A stretch of DNA of 64,000 nt from contig JACSDF010000003.1 of the NCBI GenBank assembly GCA_015660815.1, forward strand, positions 62,001 to 126,000, given 5' to 3'. The position numbers were made by a program, and so were the translations under genes. Position 1 is the stretch's first letter; each line of letters begins with the position of its first letter. The stretch comes from Actinomycetota bacterium. GTDB taxonomy: Bacteria > Actinomycetota > Actinomycetes > Nanopelagicales > Nanopelagicaceae. This document shows, piece after piece, positions 47,917-55,732 of the stretch. The notes beneath the pieces are model-generated. The model did not search any database and was not told the DNA's origin. It saw nothing but the letters and a program-made list of their open reading frames with translations.

Positions 47917-48682
47917 CTGCAGGTACTCCTAAATAGGCCTCAATAACTTTGGGATCGTTTTGAACTTTGCTAGGCAGATCATCTGCGATCTTGATACCGA
48001 AATCTAAAACGGCAACCCGATCAGAAATCCCCATAATCAGCGACATATCGTGCTCAATGAGAAGGACGGTATATCCAGCATCACGAATCTTCTTAATCAA
48101 CGTGGCTAGTTCTACTTTTTCTGCAGGGTTAAAACCAGCTGCGGGTTCATCCAGTAGCAGTAGTTTTGGAGAGGTTCCCATTGCGCGGGCGATTTCTAAC
48201 CGTCGTTGAACTCCATATGGAAGATTCTTAGCCAAGCGATCGGAGTACTCATCGATACCGATGAATTTCAAAATCTCATGAGCCCGAGCGCGATTCTCCG
48301 TTTCTTCACGGCGTGCTCGTGGAATGCCAAATAACGCTCCAACTAGTCCGCTTTTTTTATGAACATCAGTCGCGGTAATGACGTTTTCAAGAGTTGTCAT
48401 ATCTCCCCACAGGCGGATGTTCTGAAATGTACGTGCTATTCCTAGCGCAGTGATTTGAAAACGCTTTTGATTTTTCAGCGCAATACCGTCAAAAGTAATT
48501 GTGCCACTTGTGGGCTTATATACGCCGGTAATCACATTGAATACCGTTGTTTTGCCAGCACCATTTGGGCCAATGAGTGCAAGAATTTCACCCTTTTTAA
48601 CCTCAAGGTTTACATCTCCAAGGGCTGTAACGCCGCCGAATTTCATGGTTAAGTTTTGAATCGAAAGAATGACCTCAGACAT
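47906..48682 (-). CDS. livG: Branched-chain amino-acid-type ABC transporter ATPase LivG
   Basis: Second ATPase of the importer. The 258 residues have Walker A GPNGAGKTTVFNVITG, the FQNIRLWGDMTTLENV Q-loop region, YGVQRRLEIARAM in place of the strict LSGGQ signature (usual for LivG), Walker B LLLLDEPAAGFNP and IEHDMSLIM. Directly follows livM (TAAATG). Confidence 0.93.
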   Translation of the reverse strand: MSEVILSIQNLTMKFGGVTALGDVNLEVKKGEILALIGPNGAGKTTVFNVITGVYKPTSGTITFDGIALKNQKRFQITALGIARTFQNIRLWGDMTTLENVITATDVHKKSGLVGALFGIPRARREETENRARAHEILKFIGIDEYSDRLAKNLPYGVQRRLEIARAMGTSPKLLLLDEPAAGFNPAEKVELATLIKKIRDAGYTVLLIEHDMSLIMGISDRVAVLDFGIKIADDLPSKVQNDPKVIEAYLGVPADAS

Positions 48683-49720
48683 TTATGCGCTCACCTCTCT
48701 CTTGACAATTGCCTTCTCACGTTTTTTACGTGGCAAGAGACCATCAGGCCTAAAGTTCATTACAACCACTAGTACTAAACCGAAAACTAATAAACGTGCA
48801 TCGGAGATGAAACGGATTCGATCCGGTAAATATCCGAGAATCGTCGCACCAACAACTACTCCCCAAATGTTTCCAATTCCACCAAAAACAACGCAGGAGA
48901 GAATCAAAATCGATACGTTAAGCGTAAACATTTCAGGTGCGATAAATAGATTTTTAGATGCGTACAGAACACCAGCAGCACCACCAATAGCAGCACCTAA
49001 TGTGAATGACCAAATCTTATATTTAAGAGTCGGCACGCCCATAAGTTCAGCTGCATCTTCATCCTGTCTAATTGCCTCCCAAGCACGACCCGGGCGGCGA
49101 ATACTAAGTCGTCGAATCATCCAAATCGTTAGCAAAATCATTACTACAACGACCCAAAAGAAAACCTTTTGATCATCTAATTTAAACTTAAGAGGTCCGA
49201 TATCCGGTGGCATTGGAATATTTGCAATTCCATTTGGGCCTTTAGTCCACGTTGAATTTAGGGCTATAAGGCGAACAATTTCACCAAAGCCCAAAGTTAC
49301 AATCGCTAAATAATCACCACGAAGTCGAAGCGTCGGCAGTCCAAGTAGGACGCCTGCCAACATCGCAAAGGCAATTCCAAAAGGCATAATCTCCCAGGTA
49401 TTTAGACTGGTAAGAGTGCCCATAAGCGCCATTGTGTAAGCGCCGATTGCAAAGAATGCTACATATCCCAAATCCAGCATTCCAGATTTTCCTACGACGA
49501 TGTTGAGGCCAAGTGCCATTAAAACAAAGATTCCAACTGGATACACCAGAACTGCGTCATAGGATGCGATTGGAGTTGCTAAAAAGCTAGCGCCTGCAAA
49601 AGGCAAAAGGCCAACTAAAAATATGGAGATGAGCGCAATGCCTACGCGTTGAAGACGATTGGATCGTTCCCAAATGCCGGCACCAAAGTCGCGAAGATTA
49701 AAGAAACTTCGTATTTTCAT
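48683..49720 (-). CDS. livM: Branched-chain amino-acid-type ABC transporter permease LivM
   Basis: Membrane subunit. The start MKIRSFFNLRDFG at 49720 lies four bases after livH; a frame running 15 codons into livH is dismissed. The 345 residues have about eight to ten helices with GKSGMLDLGYVAFFAIGAYT and TLGFGEIVRLIALN, and the coupling region RRPGRAWEAIRQDEDAAELMG that contacts the ATPases. Confidence 0.92.
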   Translation of the reverse strand: MKIRSFFNLRDFGAGIWERSNRLQRVGIALISIFLVGLLPFAGASFLATPIASYDAVLVYPVGIFVLMALGLNIVVGKSGMLDLGYVAFFAIGAYTMALMGTLTSLNTWEIMPFGIAFAMLAGVLLGLPTLRLRGDYLAIVTLGFGEIVRLIALNSTWTKGPNGIANIPMPPDIGPLKFKLDDQKVFFWVVVVMILLTIWMIRRLSIRRPGRAWEAIRQDEDAAELMGVPTLKYKIWSFTLGAAIGGAAGVLYASKNLFIAPEMFTLNVSILILSCVVFGGIGNIWGVVVGATILGYLPDRIRFISDARLLVFGLVLVVVMNFRPDGLLPRKKREKAIVKREVSA

Positions 49721-49724
49721 ATTC

Positions 49725-50675
49725 TTAAGCCCTCGTCTGCTGGACGGCTTCACCAAATAGACCATTTGGCTTAAAGAGAAGCACTAGTACAAGTACCACG
49801 AAGACTGTCACCGCCTTCCATTGGGTGCCGAGCACGGCAGAGGCATAGACTTCAAGAAGACCTAGGCTTATTCCTCCATAAAAAGCGCCTCTAATATTTC
49901 CGATTCCACCAAGAACGGCTGCCGTAAATGCGGCCAATCCCATCGTAAATCCGATGTTGAACTTTGTGTATTCAAAGACAGTTGTATAGAAGAAAGCTGC
50001 GGCTCCTGTAGCAAGGCCCCCAACTAAGAAAGTCGTCGTGATAACACGGTTTAAATTAACGCCCATTAACTTCGCAGCATCTTCATTTTGCGAAACGGCG
50101 CGAATTGCTTTGCCCATGCGAGATAATTTAATAAACCGTTCAAGAATGAAAAAGATTACTGCCGCCGCAATAATTGTAATAATTGTGTCGAGACGCAAAT
50201 TTGCGCCCCATACTTCAGCCAAAATAATCTTTTCTAAAACTCGAGGCGAACCTACTGGGCGAGAATCGGTTAGTAAACGCATTACTTCTTGGAGAACTAT
50301 TGAGATTCCAATGGCTGAGATCAAAGTAGCCAGACGGTTAGTACCCTTCATACGCAAGCGACGATAAGCAACAAACTCTACAAAAACTGCGGTCAACCCG
50401 GCAATGAACATCGACATGAGTAAAGCTGTTATCAGAACGAGGGCTAGCTTCCACCCTGTTGCAGGCTCCGAAGTCTGGGTGTAATTATAAAGATCACGAT
50501 TTGTAATGACCGTTCCAAAAGTTCCCCACATAAAGATTTCTGAGTTAGCGAAGTTAATCATTCGCAGAACTCCGTAGACCATGGTGTAGCCGAGCGAGAT
50601 TAGAACATAGATAAAACCGAGTGCGAGTCCAGCGATCGTTAATGACCAGAACTGGTCGATCAAAACTACAAACAT
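49725..50675 (-). CDS. livH: Branched-chain amino-acid-type ABC transporter permease LivH
   Basis: Membrane subunit of 316 residues. Visible are SLGYTMVYGVLRMINFANSE near the N-terminus and the coupling loop GKAIRAVSQNEDAAKLMGVN, both typical of LivH, with about eight hydrophobic segments. A good AAGGAG site precedes ATG. It is separated from livK by 139 bases that hold a long hairpin. Confidence 0.93.
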   Translation of the reverse strand: MFVVLIDQFWSLTIAGLALGFIYVLISLGYTMVYGVLRMINFANSEIFMWGTFGTVITNRDLYNYTQTSEPATGWKLALVLITALLMSMFIAGLTAVFVEFVAYRRLRMKGTNRLATLISAIGISIVLQEVMRLLTDSRPVGSPRVLEKIILAEVWGANLRLDTIITIIAAAVIFFILERFIKLSRMGKAIRAVSQNEDAAKLMGVNLNRVITTTFLVGGLATGAAAFFYTTVFEYTKFNIGFTMGLAAFTAAVLGGIGNIRGAFYGGISLGLLEVYASAVLGTQWKAVTVFVVLVLVLLFKPNGLFGEAVQQTRA

Positions 50676-50726
50676 TGCACTCCTTAAGGCTGTTGATCGA
50701 ATAGGTAAATGTAATGCATCTACATG

Positions 50727-50783
50727 TAAGTAGTGGGTGTTTCGGGGCTCTCTAGAGAGATTTCCGAAACACCCACTTACTTA
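50727..50783. repeat. Long stable hairpin between livK and livH
   Basis: Arms of 19-20 bases, TAAGTAGTGGGTGTTTCGG and CCGAAACACCCACTTACTTA, pair with one bulged base; the loop contains a further 12-base palindrome CTCTCTAGAGAG (50748-50759). No T run follows on the minus strand. The place, directly after a highly used binding-protein gene and before its permease genes, fits an mRNA-stabilising or processing hairpin that raises livK over livH-M-G-F. Function is inferred. Confidence 0.7.
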
Positions 50784-50814
50784 TAAGCGTTGTAGTTGAG
50801 TAGCTAAGAAATAA

Positions 50815-51966
50815 CTACTTAACGATGCCTGTATTGACTAGAACGCCGCCCTTTGAAGTGAAGCCAGCAAAGAGTCCGTATGAAATGTCGCCATTTGCAT
50901 CGAACTTAATAGTGTTTCCACTGACGCTCTTACCCTTGTATGCCTTAACCCACTTAAGCATCTTGGCACGGGTGGTGTTACCTTTCTTGATACCCTCAAG
51001 CAAGATATTTGCAGCATCATAAGATTCAACTGAGTAAACTCCTGAAGAGACACCCATCTGCTTCTTGAAATCTGCTTCTAGCTTTGGGCTGATACCAGCT
51101 AATCCACCTACACCAGTAATGCGTGAACCTTCAGCTGCAGTACCTGCAAGCTTTGGGAACTCCTGGTTGAAGACTCCGTCGCCACCAGCAAATATTGCTT
51201 TTGAACCTGAGTCACGGAGCTGCTTAATGAAAATTGCAGCTGCAGAGTAGTAACCGGTATAGATAACTACAGTTGCTCCAGAAGTTGCAATCTTTGCAAT
51301 TGTTGGGCTGTAATCAGTTGCTGTATTTGGAACTGAATCTCCACCAACAAGTGACGCTCCAGCAACCTTGGTCAAACCAGCTTCAACGTAGCCACGTAGT
51401 GGTACGGCATATGCTGATTGATCATCGAAAACAAATACCTTTGCATTTGAAACACCCTTAGTTGCATATTTAGCCAACGCTGGACCTTGTAGATCATCTT
51501 TACCAACAACACGGTGGAACACTGGTCCGCCGAAGTCAGGAGATGTTGGATCTGTAAGTGATACACGTGTTGCAGATGGTGAGATAAGAACTAATCCACC
51601 AGCCTTGTAATATGGAAGTGATGCGATTGTTGCACCTGAGTAAGCAGGTCCAACTACGCCAAGTACATTCTTGTTAGAACCAATTCCTGGAGCAACTGTT
51701 GATGCAACAGCTGGATCTCCCTGGTCATCTACTGAAACTACCTTGACGTTGAACTTACCTTTGTTCTTTGCATTGAAAAGCTTGACTGCATACTTGACTG
51801 CATTCTGCTCATCGATACCAGTTGATGCTTCTCCACCTGAAAGAGGACCTTGGTATGCGATGTAGAGAACCTTTGCAGCTGCCTGTGCTGTCGATGCTGA
51901 CGCAACTCCGAAAACGAGAGCGGCGGCAGATACAACGGCAAGTGAACGCTGAATCTTTCTGTTCAT
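50815..51966 (-). CDS. livK: Branched-chain amino-acid-type substrate-binding protein LivK
   Basis: Exported receptor of the importer. The 383 residues begin with a Sec signal (MNRKIQRS, hydrophobic core, cleavage near ASTAQA-AA at about 28-30) without a lipobox cysteine. The type I periplasmic-binding fold follows, with YIAYQGPLSGGEASTG, NVLGVVGPAYSGATI and LVLISPSATR. The ligand may be leucine, isoleucine or valine, but the family also takes urea, amides or aromatic acids. AGGAAAGG lies seven bases before ATG. Confidence 0.9.
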   Translation of the reverse strand: MNRKIQRSLAVVSAAALVFGVASASTAQAAAKVLYIAYQGPLSGGEASTGIDEQNAVKYAVKLFNAKNKGKFNVKVVSVDDQGDPAVASTVAPGIGSNKNVLGVVGPAYSGATIASLPYYKAGGLVLISPSATRVSLTDPTSPDFGGPVFHRVVGKDDLQGPALAKYATKGVSNAKVFVFDDQSAYAVPLRGYVEAGLTKVAGASLVGGDSVPNTATDYSPTIAKIATSGATVVIYTGYYSAAAIFIKQLRDSGSKAIFAGGDGVFNQEFPKLAGTAAEGSRITGVGGLAGISPKLEADFKKQMGVSSGVYSVESYDAANILLEGIKKGNTTRAKMLKWVKAYKGKSVSGNTIKFDANGDISYGLFAGFTSKGGVLVNTGIVK

Positions 51967-52011
51967 TTATTGCCTTTCCTGTTCATTTCGTCCCGGGACA
52001 GGGAGGTGATG

Positions 52012-52041
52012 AGGGTAATGCCTAGTGCTAGCACTAGACAA
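52012..52041 (-). promoter_or_regulatory. livK promoter with 16-bp perfect palindrome
   Basis: On the minus strand a -35 TTGTCT (52041-52036) and a -10 TACCCT (52017-52012) are 18 bases apart; the rpsA promoter has the same -10 and spacing. The spacer is filled by the perfect palindrome CTAGTGCTAGCACTAG (52037-52022), which also touches the -35. A dimeric repressor bound there would block RNA polymerase. The regulator is not identifiable in this window. Confidence 0.6.
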
Positions 52042-52109
52042 GGTGAAAGTGAGGATTAAGTGTTTCAATTTCGTTATAAAGATGAGGTGATGACGGCAAA
52101 GCTGGGTAG

Positions 52110-52685
52110 TTATTGAAATGGGACCGCATCTGGGTTGATGACCGCCTCGGCCACTGCCTTCATACTCATTCGCCGGTCCATCGCCGCCCGCTGTATCCAT
52201 GAAAAGGCCTCAGGCTCGGGTAAATTCAGCGCAGTCATTAAAATCCCTTTGGCCCGATCGATTAATTTGCGGGTCTCAAGACGATCATGTAAATCTGCAA
52301 CTTCGGCAGCTAAAACGCTCATTTGCAGATGCCTACTTATTGCAATCTCAATTGCTGGAATTAAGTCACCAATTGTGAATGGTTTTACCACGTAGGCCAT
52401 AACCCCGGCATCTCGCGCACGATCAATGAGCTCCTTTTGCGAGAAGGCCGTAAGCATTAAAACCGGAGCTACATCAATAATCTTTTCAGCCGCGGAGATG
52501 CCATCTAAAACCGGCATTTTGACATCTAAAATAGCTAGATCGGGCTTGTGCAGAAGCGCTAAATCAATCGCCTCTTGCCCATTGGTTGCCTGCGCCACTA
52601 CTTCATAGCCGGCGCCTTGGAGCATTTCAACTAAATCCATGCGGATGAGCGCCTCATCTTCGGCAACCAGAATACGAACGCTCAT
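52110..52685 (-). CDS. pdtaR: ANTAR-domain response regulator (PdtaR-like)
   Basis: Response regulator that, in mycobacteria, binds RNA hairpins through its ANTAR domain to prevent transcription termination. The 191 residues have a receiver domain with acidic EDEAL, the phosphoacceptor Asp54 (AILDVKMPV) and Lys101 (YVVKPF), then a C-terminal ANTAR three-helix region with LIDRAKGILMTALN and EAFSWIQRAAMDRRMS. No kinase gene is beside it; the partner in relatives is unlinked. It lies downstream of the tRNA gene and pyk, the conserved actinobacterial order. Confidence 0.93.
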   Translation of the reverse strand: MSVRILVAEDEALIRMDLVEMLQGAGYEVVAQATNGQEAIDLALLHKPDLAILDVKMPVLDGISAAEKIIDVAPVLMLTAFSQKELIDRARDAGVMAYVVKPFTIGDLIPAIEIAISRHLQMSVLAAEVADLHDRLETRKLIDRAKGILMTALNLPEPEAFSWIQRAAMDRRMSMKAVAEAVINPDAVPFQ

Positions 52686-52723
52686 GTCCCATTCACCCCT
52701 TCAGGATGCAAATGCAGTGTGCG

Positions 52724-52796
52724 TGCCTCGAGTCGGATTCGAACCGACACTATGCAGTGTTTGAGACTGCCCTCTCTACCGTTGGAGTACCGAGGC
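52724..52796 (-). tRNA. Class I-shaped tRNA with anticodon CAA (Leu codon UUG)
   Basis: A full 73-base cloverleaf: acceptor GCCTCGG/TCGAGGC with one G-U pair, short D stem CTC/GAG with the GG loop, anticodon stem GCAGT/ACTGC with loop CTCAAAC giving anticodon CAA, a five-base variable region ATAGT, T stem GTCGG/CCGAC with loop TTCGAAT, and discriminator A. CCA is not encoded. The anticodon reads UUG (Leu), but the long variable arm of leucine tRNAs is absent. All tertiary bases checked (U8, A14, A15-U48, GG, C56) are present. A TAAGAT box lies 11 bases upstream, just after pyk. Confidence 0.88.
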
Positions 52797-52828
52797 GCTA
52801 CTGACAAATCTTAGCGGTGCGTTAGTGC

Positions 52829-54268
52829 TTATCGGTACGCAGGAGCTGCGCCGCCAACGGCATCGCCCACGCGGTGCACTCGCATCGCATTCGTCGAGCC
52901 TGGAATTCCTGGAGGAGCGCCAGCAACGATCATGACGTTGTCGCCGATCGTCGCCCTTCCGGATTCGATGAGCACGGTATCAACTAACTTCACCATCTCG
53001 TCGGTCGCCCCGACTACAGGGGTAAGCATTGATTCAACTCCCCACGATAGGGCCAACCGATTATATGTTCCGACCTCTGGAGTCATGGCAAGAATTGGAA
53101 TTGGTGAGCGAAGACGTGACATTCGACGAGCTGAATCACCACTTTGGGTAAATGCAACTAAATACTTAGCATCAACGATTGCGCCGACTTCGGTGGCAGC
53201 CTTTGTGATTGCGCCACCCTTTGTTCGAGGCGCGGTTTTGATAGGGCGTATTCGATCCAAGCCACCCTCTTCAGTTTTTTGAATAATACGCGCCATAGTT
53301 TGAACGGCCTCAATCGGAAACTCGCCAATGCTAGTTTCACCAGAGAGCATCAATGCGTCAGCGCCATCTAGAACCGCATTTGCGCAGTCAGTAGCTTCGG
53401 CACGTGTCGGACGCGAATTTGTAATCATGGATTCCAGCATTTGAGTTGCAACGATTACAGGCTTTGCCATATCACGAGCGAGTTCGACACATAGTTTTTG
53501 CACAAGCGGCACATCTTCGATTGGAAGCTCAACACCTAAATCTCCACGAGCAACCATAATTCCATCAAAGGCATCGACAATGGCAGCGATGTTTGCAACG
53601 GCTTGTGGTTTTTCAATTTTGGCAATGACGGGAAGGCGAATTCCTACCTCATCCATAATCTTATGAACATCATTGATATCGGTAGCGTTACGGACAAATG
53701 AAAGTGCAATGAAATCGGCACCGGCGCGAAGACCCCACCGTAAATCTTCAATATCTTTCTCAGACAATGCAGGAACAGATACGGCTACTCCGGGGAGATT
53801 GATTCCTTTATTATTACTGACTGTGCCCGGATAAATTACCTTTGTTATGACATCAGAGCCTTTAACTTCAATAACTTCGACGGTCACCTTTCCATCATCG
53901 ATTAAAATGTGGTCTCCGATTTTGCAATCTCCTGGCAGGCCTTTATACGTGGTTCCAACGCGCTCTTGTGTGCCCTCAATCTCATCGGTCGTGATTGTAA
54001 AGATCTCTCCACGAGCTAAATCATGTGGGCCAGCAGAAAATCGTGCGAGTCGAATCTTTGGACCTTGAAGATCCACAAGGATTGCAACTGGCCGTCCCGC
54101 TGCCTTAGCTGCAGCTCTGACTAGATCGAGACGCACTTGATGCTCTTCATAAGAACCATGTGAAAGATTTAATCTAGCCATATTCATGCCGGCATCAATG
54201 AGAGCTTTGACTTGCTCTGGGGATTCAACCGCTGGCCCTAACGTGCACACAATCTTTGCTCTACGCAT
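52829..54268 (-). CDS. pyk: Pyruvate kinase
   Basis: Last step of glycolysis, making ATP and pyruvate. The 479 residues show ARLNLSHGSYEEH, the catalytic lysine in PVIAKIEKPQAV, MVARGDLGVELP, TQMLESMITNSRPTRAEATD and LSGETSIGEFP, with the allosteric C-domain following. Full length and intact. It lies between gltD and the tRNA gene, close to pdtaR as in other actinobacteria. Confidence 0.97.
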   Translation of the reverse strand: MRRAKIVCTLGPAVESPEQVKALIDAGMNMARLNLSHGSYEEHQVRLDLVRAAAKAAGRPVAILVDLQGPKIRLARFSAGPHDLARGEIFTITTDEIEGTQERVGTTYKGLPGDCKIGDHILIDDGKVTVEVIEVKGSDVITKVIYPGTVSNNKGINLPGVAVSVPALSEKDIEDLRWGLRAGADFIALSFVRNATDINDVHKIMDEVGIRLPVIAKIEKPQAVANIAAIVDAFDGIMVARGDLGVELPIEDVPLVQKLCVELARDMAKPVIVATQMLESMITNSRPTRAEATDCANAVLDGADALMLSGETSIGEFPIEAVQTMARIIQKTEEGGLDRIRPIKTAPRTKGGAITKAATEVGAIVDAKYLVAFTQSGDSARRMSRLRSPIPILAMTPEVGTYNRLALSWGVESMLTPVVGATDEMVKLVDTVLIESGRATIGDNVMIVAGAPPGIPGSTNAMRVHRVGDAVGGAAPAYR

Positions 54269-54277
54269 GAGGCAACC

Positions 54278-55732
54278 TTAAACCATCAACTGACGGGTAG
54301 TGGGTTCGATTGGATATGGAAGTTGGGTATCACCCGTGAGATATCTATCAACTGCCGATGCCGCACTTCGGCCCTCTGCTATTGCCCACACTATTAATGA
54401 TTGCCCACGTCCAGCATCGCCGGCAACGAATACACCATCATCATTTGCTGCAAAATTCTTGTCCCGGACAATGTTACCGCGATCATCAATCTGAACTTCA
54501 AGTTGAGTCAAGAGTGGAGATTGTTCTGGGCCGGTGAAACCCATTGCAAGAAAAACAAAATCGGCTGGTATCTCTTTTTCGCTACCAGCGATTGGTTCAA
54601 ATCTACCATTGACGTACTCTGTTTCAACGATTCGTATTGCTCGCACATTGCCTAACTCGTCACCTAAGAACTCCTGCGTACTCACTGAAAAGATTCGGTT
54701 ATCACTCTCTTCATGTGCACTGGAGACACGAAAAATCATTGGATACATTGGCCAAGGCGCGGTTGTTGGACGCTCATCACTTGGCCTTGGCATGATCTCT
54801 AATTGAGTAACACTCGCGGCACCTTGGCGAATCGAAGTTCCAAGGCAATCAGCGCCCGTATCGCCACCACCCAAAATTACGACATGTTTACCCTCAACAT
54901 TTATATCCGGAGTTTTAACTTCGCCAAGTGCTTGTCGGTTTCCCCAAGGTAGGAACTCCATTGCTTGATAGACACCTGTTAAGTCGCGGCCCGGAACGGG
55001 CAATTCACGCCAATTAGTCGCACCCACCGCTAAAACTATTGCATCGTATTTTTTACGAAGTGCAGATCCTGTGAGCTCTCCCCCTACATCTACTCCAGGT
55101 CGAAAGCGTGTTCCCTCTTTTTCCATCTGCTCAAGACGACGATCCAGAATATGTTTTTCCATTTTGAACTCAGGGATTCCGTAGCGAAGTAAGCCACCGA
55201 TTTTATCGGCTCGTTCGTACACTGCAACGGTGTGTCCTGCCCGAGTTAATTGTTGAGCAGCTGCCAAACCAGCAGGTCCAGATCCGATTACAGCGATTGT
55301 CTTGCCGGTTAAACGATCCGGAATGAGTGGTTTTACCTCGCCCGTTGCAAAAGCCTCTTCAATTGTTCGAAGTTCCACCTGCTTAATCGTTACCGCATCT
55401 TGATTTATAGCAACTACGCATGCCGTTTCACATGGAGCGGGACAAAGCCGTCCCGTGAACTCTGGAAAATTGTTAGTGGCATGTAATCGATTGATTGCCT
55501 CATGAGTATCGCCACGCCAGATTAAGTCATTCCACTCTGGAATCAAATTTCCGAGTGGGCAGCCAGAATGACAGAAAGGAATTCCGCAATCCATGCACCG
55601 TCCAGCCTGCTTTTGCAGATGTTCAAAGCTCTGAGGTTCATATACTTCACGCCAATCTTGAATACGCACATCTACAGGCCTGCGCGTTGGTGTTTCGCGA
55701 GGAGTAGTAAGAAATCCCTTTGGATCAGCCAT
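54278..55732 (-). CDS. gltD: Glutamate synthase small subunit
   Basis: FAD protein passing electrons from NADPH to GltB. The start [15 protein letters not shown] overlaps the gltB stop by eight bases; a longer frame into gltB is dismissed. The 484 residues carry N-terminal 4Fe-4S cysteines ([17 protein letters not shown] and CPAPCETAC), the FAD loop [17 protein letters not shown], the NADPH loop [11 protein letters not shown] and the C-terminal [20 protein letters not shown]. Confidence 0.96.
   Translation of the reverse strand: MADPKGFLTTPRETPTRRPVDVRIQDWREVYEPQSFEHLQKQAGRCMDCGIPFCHSGCPLGNLIPEWNDLIWRGDTHEAINRLHATNNFPEFTGRLCPAPCETACVVAINQDAVTIKQVELRTIEEAFATGEVKPLIPDRLTGKTIAVIGSGPAGLAAAQQLTRAGHTVAVYERADKIGGLLRYGIPEFKMEKHILDRRLEQMEKEGTRFRPGVDVGGELTGSALRKKYDAIVLAVGATNWRELPVPGRDLTGVYQAMEFLPWGNRQALGEVKTPDINVEGKHVVILGGGDTGADCLGTSIRQGAASVTQLEIMPRPSDERPTTAPWPMYPMIFRVSSAHEESDNRIFSVSTQEFLGDELGNVRAIRIVETEYVNGRFEPIAGSEKEIPADFVFLAMGFTGPEQSPLLTQLEVQIDDRGNIVRDKNFAANDDGVFVAGDAGRGQSLIVWAIAEGRSAASAVDRYLTGDTQLPYPIEPTTRQLMV

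Noticed and set aside
51990-51999. Palindrome GTCCCGGGAC in the livK leader
   Set aside because: Only ten bases and self-complementary with no loop; kept apart from the much stronger 16-base palindrome upstream.
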